Origin: JAOUEA01 sp039933515 | GTDB lineage: Bacteria; Actinomycetota; UBA4738; HRBIN12 | Assembly (NCBI GenBank): GCA_039933515.1 | Contig: JBDTNY010000117.1 | Coordinates: 1 to 55,477, forward strand | Reading direction: 5' to 3' | DNA length: 55,477 nucleotides | Part shown: piece by piece, positions 42,530 to 50,776 of the stretch | Position numbering within the stretch: the stretch's first letter is position 1 | Layout of the letters: each line of letters starts with the position of its first letter | The notes under the pieces: model-generated | Seen by the model: only the letters and a program-made list of their open reading frames with translations | Databases searched by the model: none | Told to the model about the DNA's origin: nothing | Made by a program: the position numbers and the translations under genes

Positions 42530-43080
42530 GCGGGATCCTGCGCGTCGGCGCGCGCGAGCTCGTAACGCACGCCCTGCCATGTCTCGCCCTCGTAGGTGCG
42601 CTCGAACCGTTCGATCAAGGCCATCCCTGCCTTCTCGGCGACGCGGAGCGACGGGGCATTCTCGGCGCTCGCATACGCGCGCACCACCTCGGCCTCCAAG
42701 ACGTCGAACGCGTAGTGGATCAACGCCCGCACCGCCTCGGTCGCGTACCCACGCCCCTGGGCCTGCGGAGCGATCGTGTAGCCGATCTTGATGACGCCGT
42801 GCTCGTCGTCGGCGGGACTGAGCCCCACGTCCCCCACGAGCCGGCCGGTCTCGAGCACCTCGACCGAGAACTGGACCCAGCCGGGCTCTCCTGGGCGCCG
42901 CGCGGCCATGTCGGCGATCTCCTCTCGCACCCCGTCGGGATCGGTGCGCTCCCACCCCTGGTACCGGTGGACCACGGGGTCGCTGCGATACGCCGAGATC
43001 GCCTCCGCGTCGGTAGGAACCGAGCGGCGCAGGCGGAGCCGTTCGGTGACCATCGGTCCGGAGTCGTCGTCGAAGCGCAT
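42526..43080 (-). CDS. GNAT acetyltransferase, RimJ/RimL type
   Basis: 184 residues: TERLRLRRSVPTDAEAISAYRSDPVVHRYQGW, then GDVGLSPADDEHGVIKIGYTIAPQAQGRGYATEA with the acetyl-CoA-binding QGRGYA loop, and NAPSLRVAEKAGMALIERF. The family acetylates protein N-termini or small molecules; substrate unknown. A minus-strand TAGGCT (43090-43095) lies 9 nt before ATG 43080. The last four bases overlap the liuE gene tail to tail. Confidence 0.9.
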   Translation of the reverse strand: MRFDDDSGPMVTERLRLRRSVPTDAEAISAYRSDPVVHRYQGWERTDPDGVREEIADMAARRPGEPGWVQFSVEVLETGRLVGDVGLSPADDEHGVIKIGYTIAPQAQGRGYATEAVRALIHYAFDVLEAEVVRAYASAENAPSLRVAEKAGMALIERFERTYEGETWQGVRYELARADAQDPA

Positions 43081-43201
43081 CGGGCGAGAAGCCTACCGGG
43101 CGCGCCGCGTCGCCGACGGGCATTCGATTCGAACCGCCGAGAAGGGGTATCCGCCCTGCGAACGCCGGCGCGAGACCGGCGACTTGGCGGAAGGAGCAGC
43201 C

Positions 43202-43303
43202 ATGCACGAGGAGATGCCTGCGCCCGAGGTGCCCGGCCGGGAGACGGGAGGCATGCCCGATCCCGGCGGCGCGCCCACCCCGGGGGAGGTGGGCGGGGGC
43301 TAG
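43202..43303 (+). CDS. 33-residue Pro/Gly-rich protein, unknown
   Basis: A very short ORF starting 5 nt after a strong ribosome site AAGGAG. The product, MHEEMPAPEVPGRETGG continuing to GEVGGG, is rich in Pro, Gly and Glu and has no membrane segment. A small hairpin (cgccgg...ccggcg, 43163-43181) lies in the leader. A perfect 16-bp hairpin follows the stop by 9 nt, which supports a real transcription unit. Function unknown; could also be a structured leader rather than a gene. Confidence 0.45.
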   Translation: MHEEMPAPEVPGRETGGMPDPGGAPTPGEVGGG

Positions 43304-43312
43304 CCCCTGCAC

Positions 43313-43356
43313 GACACCATCCCGCGGCCGCGATCACCGCGCCGCGGGATGGTGTC
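43313..43356. terminator. Perfect 16-bp hairpin between two convergent small genes
   Basis: The arms gacaccatcccgcggc and gccgcgggatggtgtc pair without mismatch around a 12-nt loop. It lies 9 nt beyond the plus-strand small ORF and 15 nt beyond the minus-strand small membrane gene, so it is placed to end both transcripts. Confidence 0.75.
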
Positions 43357-43371
43357 CGACGTGTTTGGACC

Positions 43372-43464
43372 CTAGGTGCGGCGGAGCAGGTACATCGCGA
43401 CCGCGATGACCAGCACCACCACGATGATGGTGCCGAGGATCCCCATATTCAGTGCGGCAAGCAT
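43372..43464 (-). CDS. 30-residue single-pass membrane peptide
   Basis: Starting ATG 43464, 4 nt after GGGAGGG, the frame encodes one hydrophobic helix (GILGTIIVVVLVIAVAMYLL) capped by RRT. The positive tail implies Nout-Cin insertion. It lies 61 nt downstream of the spermidine-dehydrogenase-like gene on the same strand and just before a strong hairpin. Small proteins of this size often assist membrane complexes; the partner is unknown. The good ribosome site and a typical helix make it more credible than a random ORF. Confidence 0.6.
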   Translation of the reverse strand: MLAALNMGILGTIIVVVLVIAVAMYLLRRT

Positions 43465-43525
43465 GTGCCCTCCCTTCGGGTCGTCGCGAGAACTATCTCC
43501 ACCCGGGGCACAGCCGAAACCATGC

Positions 43526-45340
43526 TCAGCCGGCGAGCTCCCCGACCGCGCGGTGCGCCTGGTCGATCGCCACGTGAGCGAACGGCGACCAGGCGGCGTC
43601 CGCGCTCGCGAAGGCTACGTTGCCCGCCCTCGATCTGGCCTCGAGGTAGGACCGAGGATCCTCGGCGCCCGGACCGAGCAGCGGGTCGCCACCGTACGAG
43701 TAACCGTGACCCCACCGATTCACGGTGATGCCCGCGATGTCCCGGTCAGCGTCGAACCCGCCCGGTCCGAGCATGCGGGTCAGCTCGTCGCGGATCCGCG
43801 ATTCGAAATCGTCGAAGGTCATGTCGAAGAGCTGACGGCGGCCCGCACGGAAGCGTTGTCGGGCCGTGCCGCCGCCGGGCTGCGCAGGCACGTGAACCAG
43901 GTGCAGCATCATCGGTTCGTCGGGCGTGCGCGGGCACCGGTACGAGCCCAGGCTCACGGGGTAATCGAGCTTGAGCCGCGAGAAGAACCCCATCGGATTC
44001 GTGATCTCGTGGACGCCGAGCCGGACCCAAGGGTGCCAGTCACGAACGGCCACCTTCACGTAGACGAGCGGCGCCTTCGTGTTCTTCGACAGGGCCTGCA
44101 GCTGGCGCTTCGGCAGCTCGGGCATGATCGAGGGGATCATCATGTGGTAGCCGGCGAGCACGGCACGCGCGGCGCGTACCACCGACAGCTCGCCGTTCCG
44201 CACGTACCCGACGTCGACACCGCCGTCGCGGTTGCGAACGTGGACGGCCGTGCTCTCGAGTCGCAGCCGTGTGGATGAGCCGATGTCGTCGAGCCTGCCG
44301 TAGTCGAACGGCGCGGTCACGATGTCTTCCATCGTCGTGCCCGGCGCTGCGTCCGGGATCATCGAGCGCACCATCAGGCGAGCCAGCGACGCGTTCCCGT
44401 CGGGGAAGTGGTAGATGTAAGGTTCGTCCATCTCGGCCGCCACGGCCGGATCCACCGGGAGCCCGAGTCCTGCGAACCCCGGGTAGCCCGTCTCGTACGC
44501 GTCGTAGGCCGTGATGCGGTCGATGCCCAGCGCGAAGAAGTCGTGCGAGCGACCCTGGAACGTATCGGCCGCTCGGTCGTCGAGTCCCCAGGAGCGTTGG
44601 ATGAAATCGCGGTAGCTCGTGGTCTGCAGCAGCACGACCGCCTCGTCCCGGGAGAGCTCGCCTAACGGGTTGCGGGACGACGTGAAGAGGTCGACGAGCG
44701 TTGCCTTCGCGGAGGCCGACAGCGGGAAGTCCGCGATGAACGCCGCGGCCGGACGCTCGTTCATCCGGTCGCGCGCGATGTCGTCGGCGACCATCCGCAT
44801 CGGGTCGCCGGAGACCAGGACGTCGCGACCGAACGCCTCCCGGGAAAAGAAGACCGCGCGCGACAGCCCGAGCCCCGGGTACAGCTCGCGATCGAACGCC
44901 GTTCGGAACCGGCCGACATCGACCCCGAGCGAGGCGAGTAGCCCCTTCGCGACGTCGCTGTAGAGCCCCTCGGGAGACTGGAGGGCCTCGCTGCCGCCGT
45001 AGCCGATCAACAGGCGGTCGCCTACCCAGAGCTCGTTCCGCTTCGCGTGCCCACCGAAATCATCGTGATTGTCCAAGAGCAGGATCGTCGCGTCGGGCTC
45101 GCGTTGCCGCCAGAACCACGCCGCGGCGAGTCCGCTGATCCCCGCTCCCACCACCACGAGATCGACCTGTTCTCCGATCGGCACACCGGCGATATCGAAC
45201 GTCTGCCCGTCGCGTATCGCGTGCGCGACGTCGAACGACCCGGGGTGGCTCCCGCGCATCCCGTGCCGTGCCGGCGGATACGTCGAGCCGTCCCGGTACT
45301 CCAGCCGCGTCACACCGTCCTTCACCGCATCTCCTTCCAT
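43526..45340 (-). CDS. FAD-dependent amine oxidoreductase, spermidine dehydrogenase-like
   Basis: 604 residues. An ADP-binding Rossmann motif DLVVVGAGISGLAAAWF near residue 62 is followed by DNHDDFGGHAKRNEL, the characteristic FGGHAKRNE block of spermidine-dehydrogenase (SpdH) relatives, and GYGGSEALQSP. The C-terminal end VAFASADAAWSPFAHVAIDQAHRAVGEL is the usual second FAD contact. ATG 45340 has GGGAG 4 nt upstream; a GTG at 45325 also has a site. Oxidation of a polyamine or related amine is the family-based guess. Some SpdH proteins are exported, but no signal peptide is visible here. Divergent from the MFS gene. Confidence 0.8.
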   Translation of the reverse strand: MEGDAVKDGVTRLEYRDGSTYPPARHGMRGSHPGSFDVAHAIRDGQTFDIAGVPIGEQVDLVVVGAGISGLAAAWFWRQREPDATILLLDNHDDFGGHAKRNELWVGDRLLIGYGGSEALQSPEGLYSDVAKGLLASLGVDVGRFRTAFDRELYPGLGLSRAVFFSREAFGRDVLVSGDPMRMVADDIARDRMNERPAAAFIADFPLSASAKATLVDLFTSSRNPLGELSRDEAVVLLQTTSYRDFIQRSWGLDDRAADTFQGRSHDFFALGIDRITAYDAYETGYPGFAGLGLPVDPAVAAEMDEPYIYHFPDGNASLARLMVRSMIPDAAPGTTMEDIVTAPFDYGRLDDIGSSTRLRLESTAVHVRNRDGGVDVGYVRNGELSVVRAARAVLAGYHMMIPSIMPELPKRQLQALSKNTKAPLVYVKVAVRDWHPWVRLGVHEITNPMGFFSRLKLDYPVSLGSYRCPRTPDEPMMLHLVHVPAQPGGGTARQRFRAGRRQLFDMTFDDFESRIRDELTRMLGPGGFDADRDIAGITVNRWGHGYSYGGDPLLGPGAEDPRSYLEARSRAGNVAFASADAAWSPFAHVAIDQAHRAVGELAG

Positions 45341-45399
45341 CGAGCTCCCGTCGGCGCCGCTTGTCGTCGACACGGCGGACGGCGGGCGGCGTACGTGGC

Positions 45400-47070
45400 A
45401 TGCTGCGCGCCATGCGCGACGGCGGCAAGTTGCGAACCTCGATCGGCGCGCTCGCCGAGGCGTTCCGATCACCGGATCTTCGCCGTGTCGAGATCGCCTG
45501 GGCGCTCTCGGTAACGGCGGACTGGATCGCGATCATCGTGCTCGCCGTCTTCGCGTTCGACGCGGGCGGCCCGCTCGCGGTCGGCCTCCTCGGCCTGATC
45601 CGGATGGTGCCCGCAGCGCTCGCCGCGCCCTTCTTCGCGATGCCCGCCGACCGCTACCCGCGGCAACGGGTGATGGCGGTCGTCGAGGGAGCCCGCGCGC
45701 TCCTGATCGTCTCGGCGGGCGTCGCGGCCTGGCTCAGCCTTCCCGTGGCCGTCATCTACGCGCTCGTCATGGTGGCGGCCGTCGTCTCGAGCGCCCTGCG
45801 CTCCACCCAGTACGCGCTCCTGCCCTCGCTCGCCCGCTCGCCGCACGAGCTCGTCGCCGCCAACGTCGGGCTGGCGACAATCGAGGGCCTCGGCATGCTG
45901 GCCGGACCGGTGCTCGCCGGGCTCTTCCTGGCTCTCGCGGGAACCGGCACGCTCCTGGTCGCCGCGGGCGCCGCGTTCGGGGTGGCGGCACTCGTGCTGC
46001 TCGGGGTCGAAAGCGCAGGTTTCGCACTCCCCCAGCCGACGGGCCGCCGTCGGCCCATCGAGGAGGCGCTCGCTGGATTCCGCACGCTGGCGACGATGCC
46101 GAAGCCGCGCCTAGTGGTCGAGCTGTTCAGCGCGCAGACGATCGTGCGGGGCCTGCTCGGGGTGCTGCTGGTGATCGCGTCGTTCGATCTGCTCGGGATG
46201 GGCGAGTCGGGACTCGGGTATCTCTCTGCCGCGATCGGAGCGGGAGGGATGATCGGCGTGTTCGTGACGCTGTCGCTCGTGGGGCGCCCGCACATGGCGG
46301 TGCCCTTCGGTCTCGCGCTGCTGGCATGGGGCGTACCGATCGCCCTGATCCCCGTGTTGCCGTTCCCGCTCATGGCCCTCGTGCTGATGGCGGTCGTCGG
46401 CGTCGGCAACAGCGTCGGCGACGTCGCCGGCATGACCACCCTGCAGCGGATCGTGCCCGATGTGGTGCTCGCCCGGGTGCTTGGGGTGCTCGACGGGCTG
46501 GTGCTGGGCGCCGTCGGGCTCGGCGGCATCCTCGCTCCCGGGCTCGTCGCCTGGCTCGGCCCTCGTGGAGCCTTCTACGCGACGGGGGCGCTGCTCCCCG
46601 CCCTGGTGGCGGTCACGTGGCCGGCGCTCCGCAAGCTCGATCGGGACACCGTGGTCCCCGAGCGCGAGCTGGCGCTCCTGCGATCGATCGCGATATTCGC
46701 CCCGCTCGACATCCCCACGGTCGACCACTTGGCCCAACAGCTGCACCCCCGCATGGTGGCGGCAGGGGCCACGATTATGACGCAGGGCGATGTCGGCGAC
46801 CGCTTCTACATCATCGATCGAGGCGCGGTGGAGGTCTCGGCCGACGGCCGGCACGTCGCCGACCTCGGCCCGGGCGATTTCTTCGGCGAGATCGCGCTGC
46901 TCCGCGACGTGCCGCGCACCGCGACCGTCACCGCGACCCAGGAGACCCGCCTCCTCAGCCTCGAGCGCGACCAGTTCCTGACGGCCGTCACGGGGTTCGC
47001 GTACAGCCACCTCGAGGTCGACCGGATCACGGTGCAGCGGCTGAACGACCTCGAGCGAGGGAACGGGTAG
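45400..47070 (+). CDS. MFS transporter fused to a C-terminal cyclic-nucleotide-binding domain
   Basis: 556 residues. Residues ~20-405 are a major-facilitator transporter with 10-12 hydrophobic segments and a loop PADRYPRQRVMAVVEG matching the conserved RxGRRR-type loop 2-3. Residues ~415-540 form a cNMP-binding domain: FAPLDIPTVDHLAQQL, GDVGDRFYIIDRGAVEV and the phosphate-binding cassette FFGEIALLRDVPRTATV, with Glu and Arg kept, so it should bind cAMP/cGMP. The start is ATG 45400 (another at 45412). It probably exports or imports a small molecule under direct cyclic-nucleotide control; cargo unknown. Confidence 0.88.
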   Translation: MLRAMRDGGKLRTSIGALAEAFRSPDLRRVEIAWALSVTADWIAIIVLAVFAFDAGGPLAVGLLGLIRMVPAALAAPFFAMPADRYPRQRVMAVVEGARALLIVSAGVAAWLSLPVAVIYALVMVAAVVSSALRSTQYALLPSLARSPHELVAANVGLATIEGLGMLAGPVLAGLFLALAGTGTLLVAAGAAFGVAALVLLGVESAGFALPQPTGRRRPIEEALAGFRTLATMPKPRLVVELFSAQTIVRGLLGVLLVIASFDLLGMGESGLGYLSAAIGAGGMIGVFVTLSLVGRPHMAVPFGLALLAWGVPIALIPVLPFPLMALVLMAVVGVGNSVGDVAGMTTLQRIVPDVVLARVLGVLDGLVLGAVGLGGILAPGLVAWLGPRGAFYATGALLPALVAVTWPALRKLDRDTVVPERELALLRSIAIFAPLDIPTVDHLAQQLHPRMVAAGATIMTQGDVGDRFYIIDRGAVEVSADGRHVADLGPGDFFGEIALLRDVPRTATVTATQETRLLSLERDQFLTAVTGFAYSHLEVDRITVQRLNDLERGNG

Positions 47071-47140
47071 GACGACCGGATGTGCGCCACGCCCGAAGGG
47101 CTCGCCGTCGCGCTCAGACCGAGCGCGCGTTCCTCGCACC

Positions 47141-47590
47141 TCAACCGGGTTGGAACGCCGGGAGCCCATCGAGCGGCGAGGAGATCTCGGTCGGGTCCAC
47201 GCCCAATGACCGGGCGAGCGTCGCCGCCACTCGGTTGAACCCCTCGCGGTCCCACGCCCCGACGACGTCGATCACCCTGCCCTCGTGGATCAGGTACAGC
47301 GTGGGCACCGACACGATGTCGTAGGCGACGGAGGCCGCGTAGGGAGGAGCGTCCTCGACCGTGCAGATCCCGACACCGTATTTCCGGGCGAAGCGCTCGA
47401 GCGCCGGTAGGGGATCTTGGCCCACGCCGATCGTCCGCCCCGGGGCGATGCGCTCGAAGATCGCCATCTTCGGGGCGGCGAGCTGGCACGTCGGGCAGGT
47501 CACCTTGTAGAAGAACAACGCCTGAGGACCTTCGCGGGCCCGCACTCCCTCGATGTCGGGGGCTCGATCGCCGATGGCCAGGGGGCTCAT
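47141..47590 (-). CDS. Thioredoxin-fold protein with CPTC motif
   Basis: 149 residues starting MSPLAIGDRAPDIEGVRARE, like peroxiredoxin/TlpA N-termini. The redox motif is FFYKVTCPTCQLAAPKM; a cis-Pro block VPTLYLIHEGRVIDVVG follows. No signal peptide, so a cytosolic disulfide or peroxide role is likely. The CPTC pair is less common than CGPC or CPHC. Start ATG 47590 has minus-strand TACGCT (47597-47602) exactly 6 nt upstream, a leaderless arrangement. It stands alone between convergent MFS and a fibronectin-III gene. Confidence 0.82.
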   Translation of the reverse strand: MSPLAIGDRAPDIEGVRAREGPQALFFYKVTCPTCQLAAPKMAIFERIAPGRTIGVGQDPLPALERFARKYGVGICTVEDAPPYAASVAYDIVSVPTLYLIHEGRVIDVVGAWDREGFNRVAATLARSLGVDPTEISSPLDGLPAFQPG

Positions 47591-47631
47591 GGCCCCAGCG
47601 TACGCGCGGCGGCCGTCCCGCGACGTATGGT

Positions 47632-48786
47632 TCAGCCGGCTGGGGCAGTCTCCGGAGGGTCTGCCGGGATCGCGACGGCGTCGGACGCAGTGGTCGCCCC
47701 CACGAGTTCCGACGGGGCCGAGTCGCCGGCCGCATTGGTCGCGACCACCCGGTAGCTGTAGGCGGTGCCCGAGAGCAACCCGGTGTCGTTGAAGGCCGTC
47801 ACGTCCTGCGCCGTGGTCGCGAGCTCGATCCACATCGAGCCGTCGACCGAACGTTCGACCCGGTAGCCCGACTCGGTGCCGACATCGCTCCAACTCAGGT
47901 CGATCTCCGACGACGACACAGCCACCGCCACGACGGTCGGCGTGTCCGCCACGGCGATCCAGGTGGTCGCTGAGGCGACGTCGGAGATCGCGCCGTCACC
48001 ACCACGGGTGATCGTGATCACGCGATAGAAGTAATTCGTGTCGGCCGTGAGGCCGGTGTCGAACGCAGACGTGAGGTTCTGCTCCACCGGCGTCACGGTC
48101 GTCCAGCCGGCGTCGCCATCGACGGAGCGTTCCAGGCGGTAGGCCTTCTCGCCCGCCACGTCCTCCCATCTCACCTCGACGACCGATGACGATACGCCGG
48201 CAGCCGTGACGGTCGTGGCCGGGGGCGCGACGACGCCGGGGTCGACGATCGTCGACTCGCCGGCACCCGCGGGTGGACCGGAGGAAGGCGACGAGTGCTC
48301 GGTCCCGCCTCGAGCACCACTCGAGGGCGACGCGATCTCCCGAACCGATGCGTTGGCGGGCTGGGCGGCGGCGGCAAGCGCGCTCACGTCGGGGGCGCGC
48401 TCGTCGCCGGGTTGCTCGGCATCCAGACCCAACCCTTGCGTCACGGTGGTGAGCACGGATGCCACGACCTCGCGGGCTCGCGGGCTGGCCGACGCCGTCC
48501 CGACGAAGGCGAGCGCCGCCACCAGCGTGACCCCGACGAGACGGTGGCCCGACGTGGCGCGGGGCGGAGCCGTCGTCGCGCGGGAAGCGATCGCCGTCCG
48601 CACGCTCCGAGCACCTCCCGCCGAAACGGTGGGCCGGCGCGGCGCCATCTGCCAAAGCGTCTCGAGCTCACGGATGTCGCGGCGTCGGCGTCGGCGATCG
48701 AGTACGGCCACCATCGCCGCCCCGCCGAGGAGGGCGACGTTCAGGGCCAGGACGCCCGCGATGACGATCAGGAATACCTTCGTCAC
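47632..48786 (-). CDS. Membrane-anchored protein with two fibronectin type III domains
   Basis: 384 residues from GTG 48786. A first hydrophobic segment (VFLIVIAGVLALNVALLGGA) is followed by a basic DRRRRRRDIRELETLWQ, then a second segment (~85-105), a Ser/Gly/Pro linker, and two Fn3 domains (~195-285: VEVRWEDVAGEKAYRLERSV; ~290-375: IDLSWSDVGTESGYRVERSV). The two domains are near-repeats (YRLERSVDG / YRVERSVDG). The start follows a minus-strand TACCCT (48796-48801) by 9 nt. The external domains may bind proteins or carbohydrate. Function unknown. Confidence 0.75.
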   Translation of the reverse strand: MTKVFLIVIAGVLALNVALLGGAAMVAVLDRRRRRRDIRELETLWQMAPRRPTVSAGGARSVRTAIASRATTAPPRATSGHRLVGVTLVAALAFVGTASASPRAREVVASVLTTVTQGLGLDAEQPGDERAPDVSALAAAAQPANASVREIASPSSGARGGTEHSSPSSGPPAGAGESTIVDPGVVAPPATTVTAAGVSSSVVEVRWEDVAGEKAYRLERSVDGDAGWTTVTPVEQNLTSAFDTGLTADTNYFYRVITITRGGDGAISDVASATTWIAVADTPTVVAVAVSSSEIDLSWSDVGTESGYRVERSVDGSMWIELATTAQDVTAFNDTGLLSGTAYSYRVVATNAAGDSAPSELVGATTASDAVAIPADPPETAPAG

Positions 48787-49117
48787 GATCCTGTAAGGGT
48801 ACGGCAGCCGGGCACGGCTCGCTCGGCGCATTACCGAACCGTCGCAGAACCTTGCGCCGCGGCGATCGAGGCCATGTCGCGTGAGGCTCAGGATCGGTTG
48901 GCGTGCAATCCGTTCAGCCGAAGTCGGGGGGTCAGCGGCCGGAAGAGGTCCCGTGGCGACCGGATGCGACCCGATGGACCTTGAAGCCGAGGGGCGCGAG
49001 CTCCCGCTGGGGCGGGCAGCGCGTCCCACGATGGCGTCGCGAACCATCCGAGAGCGGAAGGCGCCGTGACACGCTGACCGACGACCTCGACGTCCTTCGC
49101 TCTTCGCGCGAGCGGGA
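48787..49117. other. 331-bp intergenic stretch without a supported gene
   Basis: It lies between the Fn3-protein promoter and the DUF302 stop. Only the -10 box of the leftward gene is recognisable. A 36-codon basic ORF on the plus strand (from ~48873) lacks a proper ribosome site and codon character, so I do not call it. Confidence 0.4.
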
Positions 49118-49513
49118 TCAGGCCAGGGTCGCTATGGCTCGGTCCAGCTTGTCCGCCACCTGGCCTGCGATCGGCGTGAGGGCCTCGTTCCCGGAGACGG
49201 TCACGAGCATGCGTGGGTCGATCGCCTCGACGATCGTGCCACCGTCGCCCGCCCGCACGACCACGTTGCACGGGAGCAGGAGGCCCAGAGAGGGCTCGGC
49301 TTCGAGCGCCGCATGCGCGAGCGGAGGGTTGCACGCGCCCAGGATCACCTGCTGCTGCACTGTGACCCCCAGCTTGGCTTCCAGCGTGGCGCGCACGTCG
49401 ATCTCGGTGAGCACACCGAATCCCTCGGCGGCCAGAGCCTCTCGAACCGCGGCGACGGTCTCGTCGAACGGCCGGGCGAGCCACATGGTGCTGCCGTACC
49501 GCGATGGGGTCAC
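49118..49513 (-). CDS. DUF302 domain protein
   Basis: 131 residues with the DUF302 order: RPFDETVAAVREALAAEGFGVLTEIDVRATLEAKLG, then VILGACNPPLAHAALEAEPSLGLLLPCNVVVR, and a final ADKLDRAIATL. The ACNPP...LLPCNVVV pair of cysteines is typical. The family is linked to metal or sulfur stress in several bacteria, biochemical role unproven. The ATG overlaps the thioredoxin stop (ATGA, 49510-49513), so the two form an operon behind the palindrome at 49922. Confidence 0.9.
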   Translation of the reverse strand: MTPSRYGSTMWLARPFDETVAAVREALAAEGFGVLTEIDVRATLEAKLGVTVQQQVILGACNPPLAHAALEAEPSLGLLLPCNVVVRAGDGGTIVEAIDPRMLVTVSGNEALTPIAGQVADKLDRAIATLA

Positions 49514-49887
49514 GAGCGGTCCCCGGCCATGTCGGCCTGCTCGAGCTTGCGGCGCACGTCGTCCATGTCGAGGTCGCGGACCGCCTCGATCAGCTGGGCG
49601 AGCGCGGGCTCCGGGAGGGCGCCCGGCTGCGAGAAGACGATGATCCCGTCACGGAAGGCCATCAGCGTGGGGATCGATCGGATGCCGAAGCCCGACGCGA
49701 GCTGTTGCTCTGCCTCCGTGTCCACTTTGGCGAACACGATGTCGTCATGGGCCTGCGACACCCGCTCGAAAGTCGGGGCGAACGTCTGGCACGGGCCACA
49801 CCATGCCGCCCAGAAATCCACGAGCACGATGCCGTCGGCGTCGACGGTCTGATCGAAGGTGTCGGCCGTGAGGTCGATCGTTGTCAT
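49510..49887 (-). CDS. Thioredoxin
   Basis: 125 residues of the thioredoxin fold with FWAAWCGPCQTFAPTF (redox Cys pair) and the cis-Pro block IRSIPTLMAFRDG. It has a slightly extended C-terminus (MDDVRRKLEQADMAGDRS). Reduces disulfides, here probably a dedicated thioredoxin for the coupled DUF302 protein or a stress response. The ATG 49887 follows GGAGGA; upstream lies a perfect CsoR-type palindrome overlapping the likely -10 box TATCCT. Confidence 0.92.
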   Translation of the reverse strand: MTTIDLTADTFDQTVDADGIVLVDFWAAWCGPCQTFAPTFERVSQAHDDIVFAKVDTEAEQQLASGFGIRSIPTLMAFRDGIIVFSQPGALPEPALAQLIEAVRDLDMDDVRRKLEQADMAGDRS

Positions 49888-49921
49888 GTGTCCTCCTCGT
49901 CGGGTGGGGGGGGCTCGAAGG

Positions 49922-49937
49922 ATACCCCCGGGGGTAT
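49922..49937 (-). promoter_or_regulatory. Perfect palindrome ATACCCCCGGGGGTAT, CsoR-family-like operator before trx-DUF302
   Basis: A 16-bp perfect inverted repeat with A/T ends and a C5G5 core, the layout known for copper-sensing CsoR and related persulfide/nickel-cobalt regulators (ATACCCnnnnGGGTAT). It begins 35 bp before the trx start and overlaps TATCCT, a fair -10 box on the minus strand, so a bound repressor would block transcription. No csoR-type gene lies in the window. Confidence 0.65.
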
Positions 49938-49998
49938 AGAACGGAGGCGGCGATCAGATTATTCCGGCGTTCCCGACCGGCTGGCCGAGAACGCGGTG

Positions 49999-50766
49999 TC
50001 AGCCCGCGACGCCGCCACCGTCGACCGGCAGCGCTACACCGGTCACGAAGCTCGACTCGTCGCTCGCGAGATACAGAGCCGCTCGCGCGATCTCGTCGGG
50101 CTCCCCCATCCGCGCGATCGGGCGCCCGTCGTTCGCGAACGCGAGGTACTCGTCCCAGGTCATGCCCTGGTTCCGAGCGTCCTCGTGCTCCATCGGGGTC
50201 TCGGTGTCGCCCGGGCAGACGGCGTTCACGCGGATCCCTTGCGGCCCATGGTCGATCGCCATCGACTTCGTCAGAAGCACCAGCCCGCCTTTGGCGGCGG
50301 AGTAGGCGGCGCCCTTCGCGGCGCCGACGAGCCCCCACCCGGAGCTGCAGTGGATGATCGACCCTGCCCCCTGCGCGATCATGTGCGGGAGCGCCGCCCG
50401 GGACATCAGGTAGGCCCCTTTCAAGCTGGTTTCGACCTGCAGATCCCACTCGTCTTCGTCACACCCGAGCACGTCGTTCGCGATGTAGACACCGGCGTTG
50501 TTGAACAAGACGTCGAGTCGCCCGAACATCTCGATCGTCCGGGCGACCGATCGCTCGCAGTCGTCGCGGATGCGCACATCGGCTCGAACGAAGATCCCTT
50601 CGCGGCCGGCCGCCTCGATCTCCCCGACCACCTCGGCGCCCCGGGTCTCGTCGCGGCCGGTGATGGCCACGTTCGCCCCCTCGTGGGCGAAGCGCACCGC
50701 TGTCGCCCGACCGATCCCCGACGTCCCCCCCGTGATGAGCGCTGCCTTGCCTGCGAGTCGATCCAT
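49999..50766 (-). CDS. Short-chain dehydrogenase/reductase
   Basis: 255 residues of the classical SDR family: cofactor motif AALITGGTSGIGRATAVRF, the acidic-residue/NADP choice residues GRDE, NNAG in LDVLFNNAGVY, catalytic Ser-Tyr-Lys (HCSSGWGL, then YSAAKGG) and VCPGDTETPM. Start at ATG 50766, with a minus-strand TAGCAT (50774-50779) 7 nt upstream; a long frame to 51078 lies inside the previous gene. It follows the DmdA-like gene after 10 nt and may act on its product. Substrate unknown. Confidence 0.92.
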   Translation of the reverse strand: MDRLAGKAALITGGTSGIGRATAVRFAHEGANVAITGRDETRGAEVVGEIEAAGREGIFVRADVRIRDDCERSVARTIEMFGRLDVLFNNAGVYIANDVLGCDEDEWDLQVETSLKGAYLMSRAALPHMIAQGAGSIIHCSSGWGLVGAAKGAAYSAAKGGLVLLTKSMAIDHGPQGIRVNAVCPGDTETPMEHEDARNQGMTWDEYLAFANDGRPIARMGEPDEIARAALYLASDESSFVTGVALPVDGGGVAG

Positions 50767-50776
50767 GTGGCCGATG

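Noticed and set aside
41650..43728. 692-codon plus-strand frame across liuE, the GNAT gene and the small-gene region
   Set aside because: It conflicts with well-identified genes on both strands and encodes low-complexity Arg/Ala-rich sequence.
45069..47324. 751-codon plus-strand frame over the MFS-cNMP gene
   Set aside because: Out of frame with a clear transporter plus binding domain; its translation is Arg/Gly/Pro rich without motifs.
48873..48983. 36-codon basic ORF on the plus strand
   Set aside because: No proper ribosome site, no -10 box at leaderless distance and no coding character.
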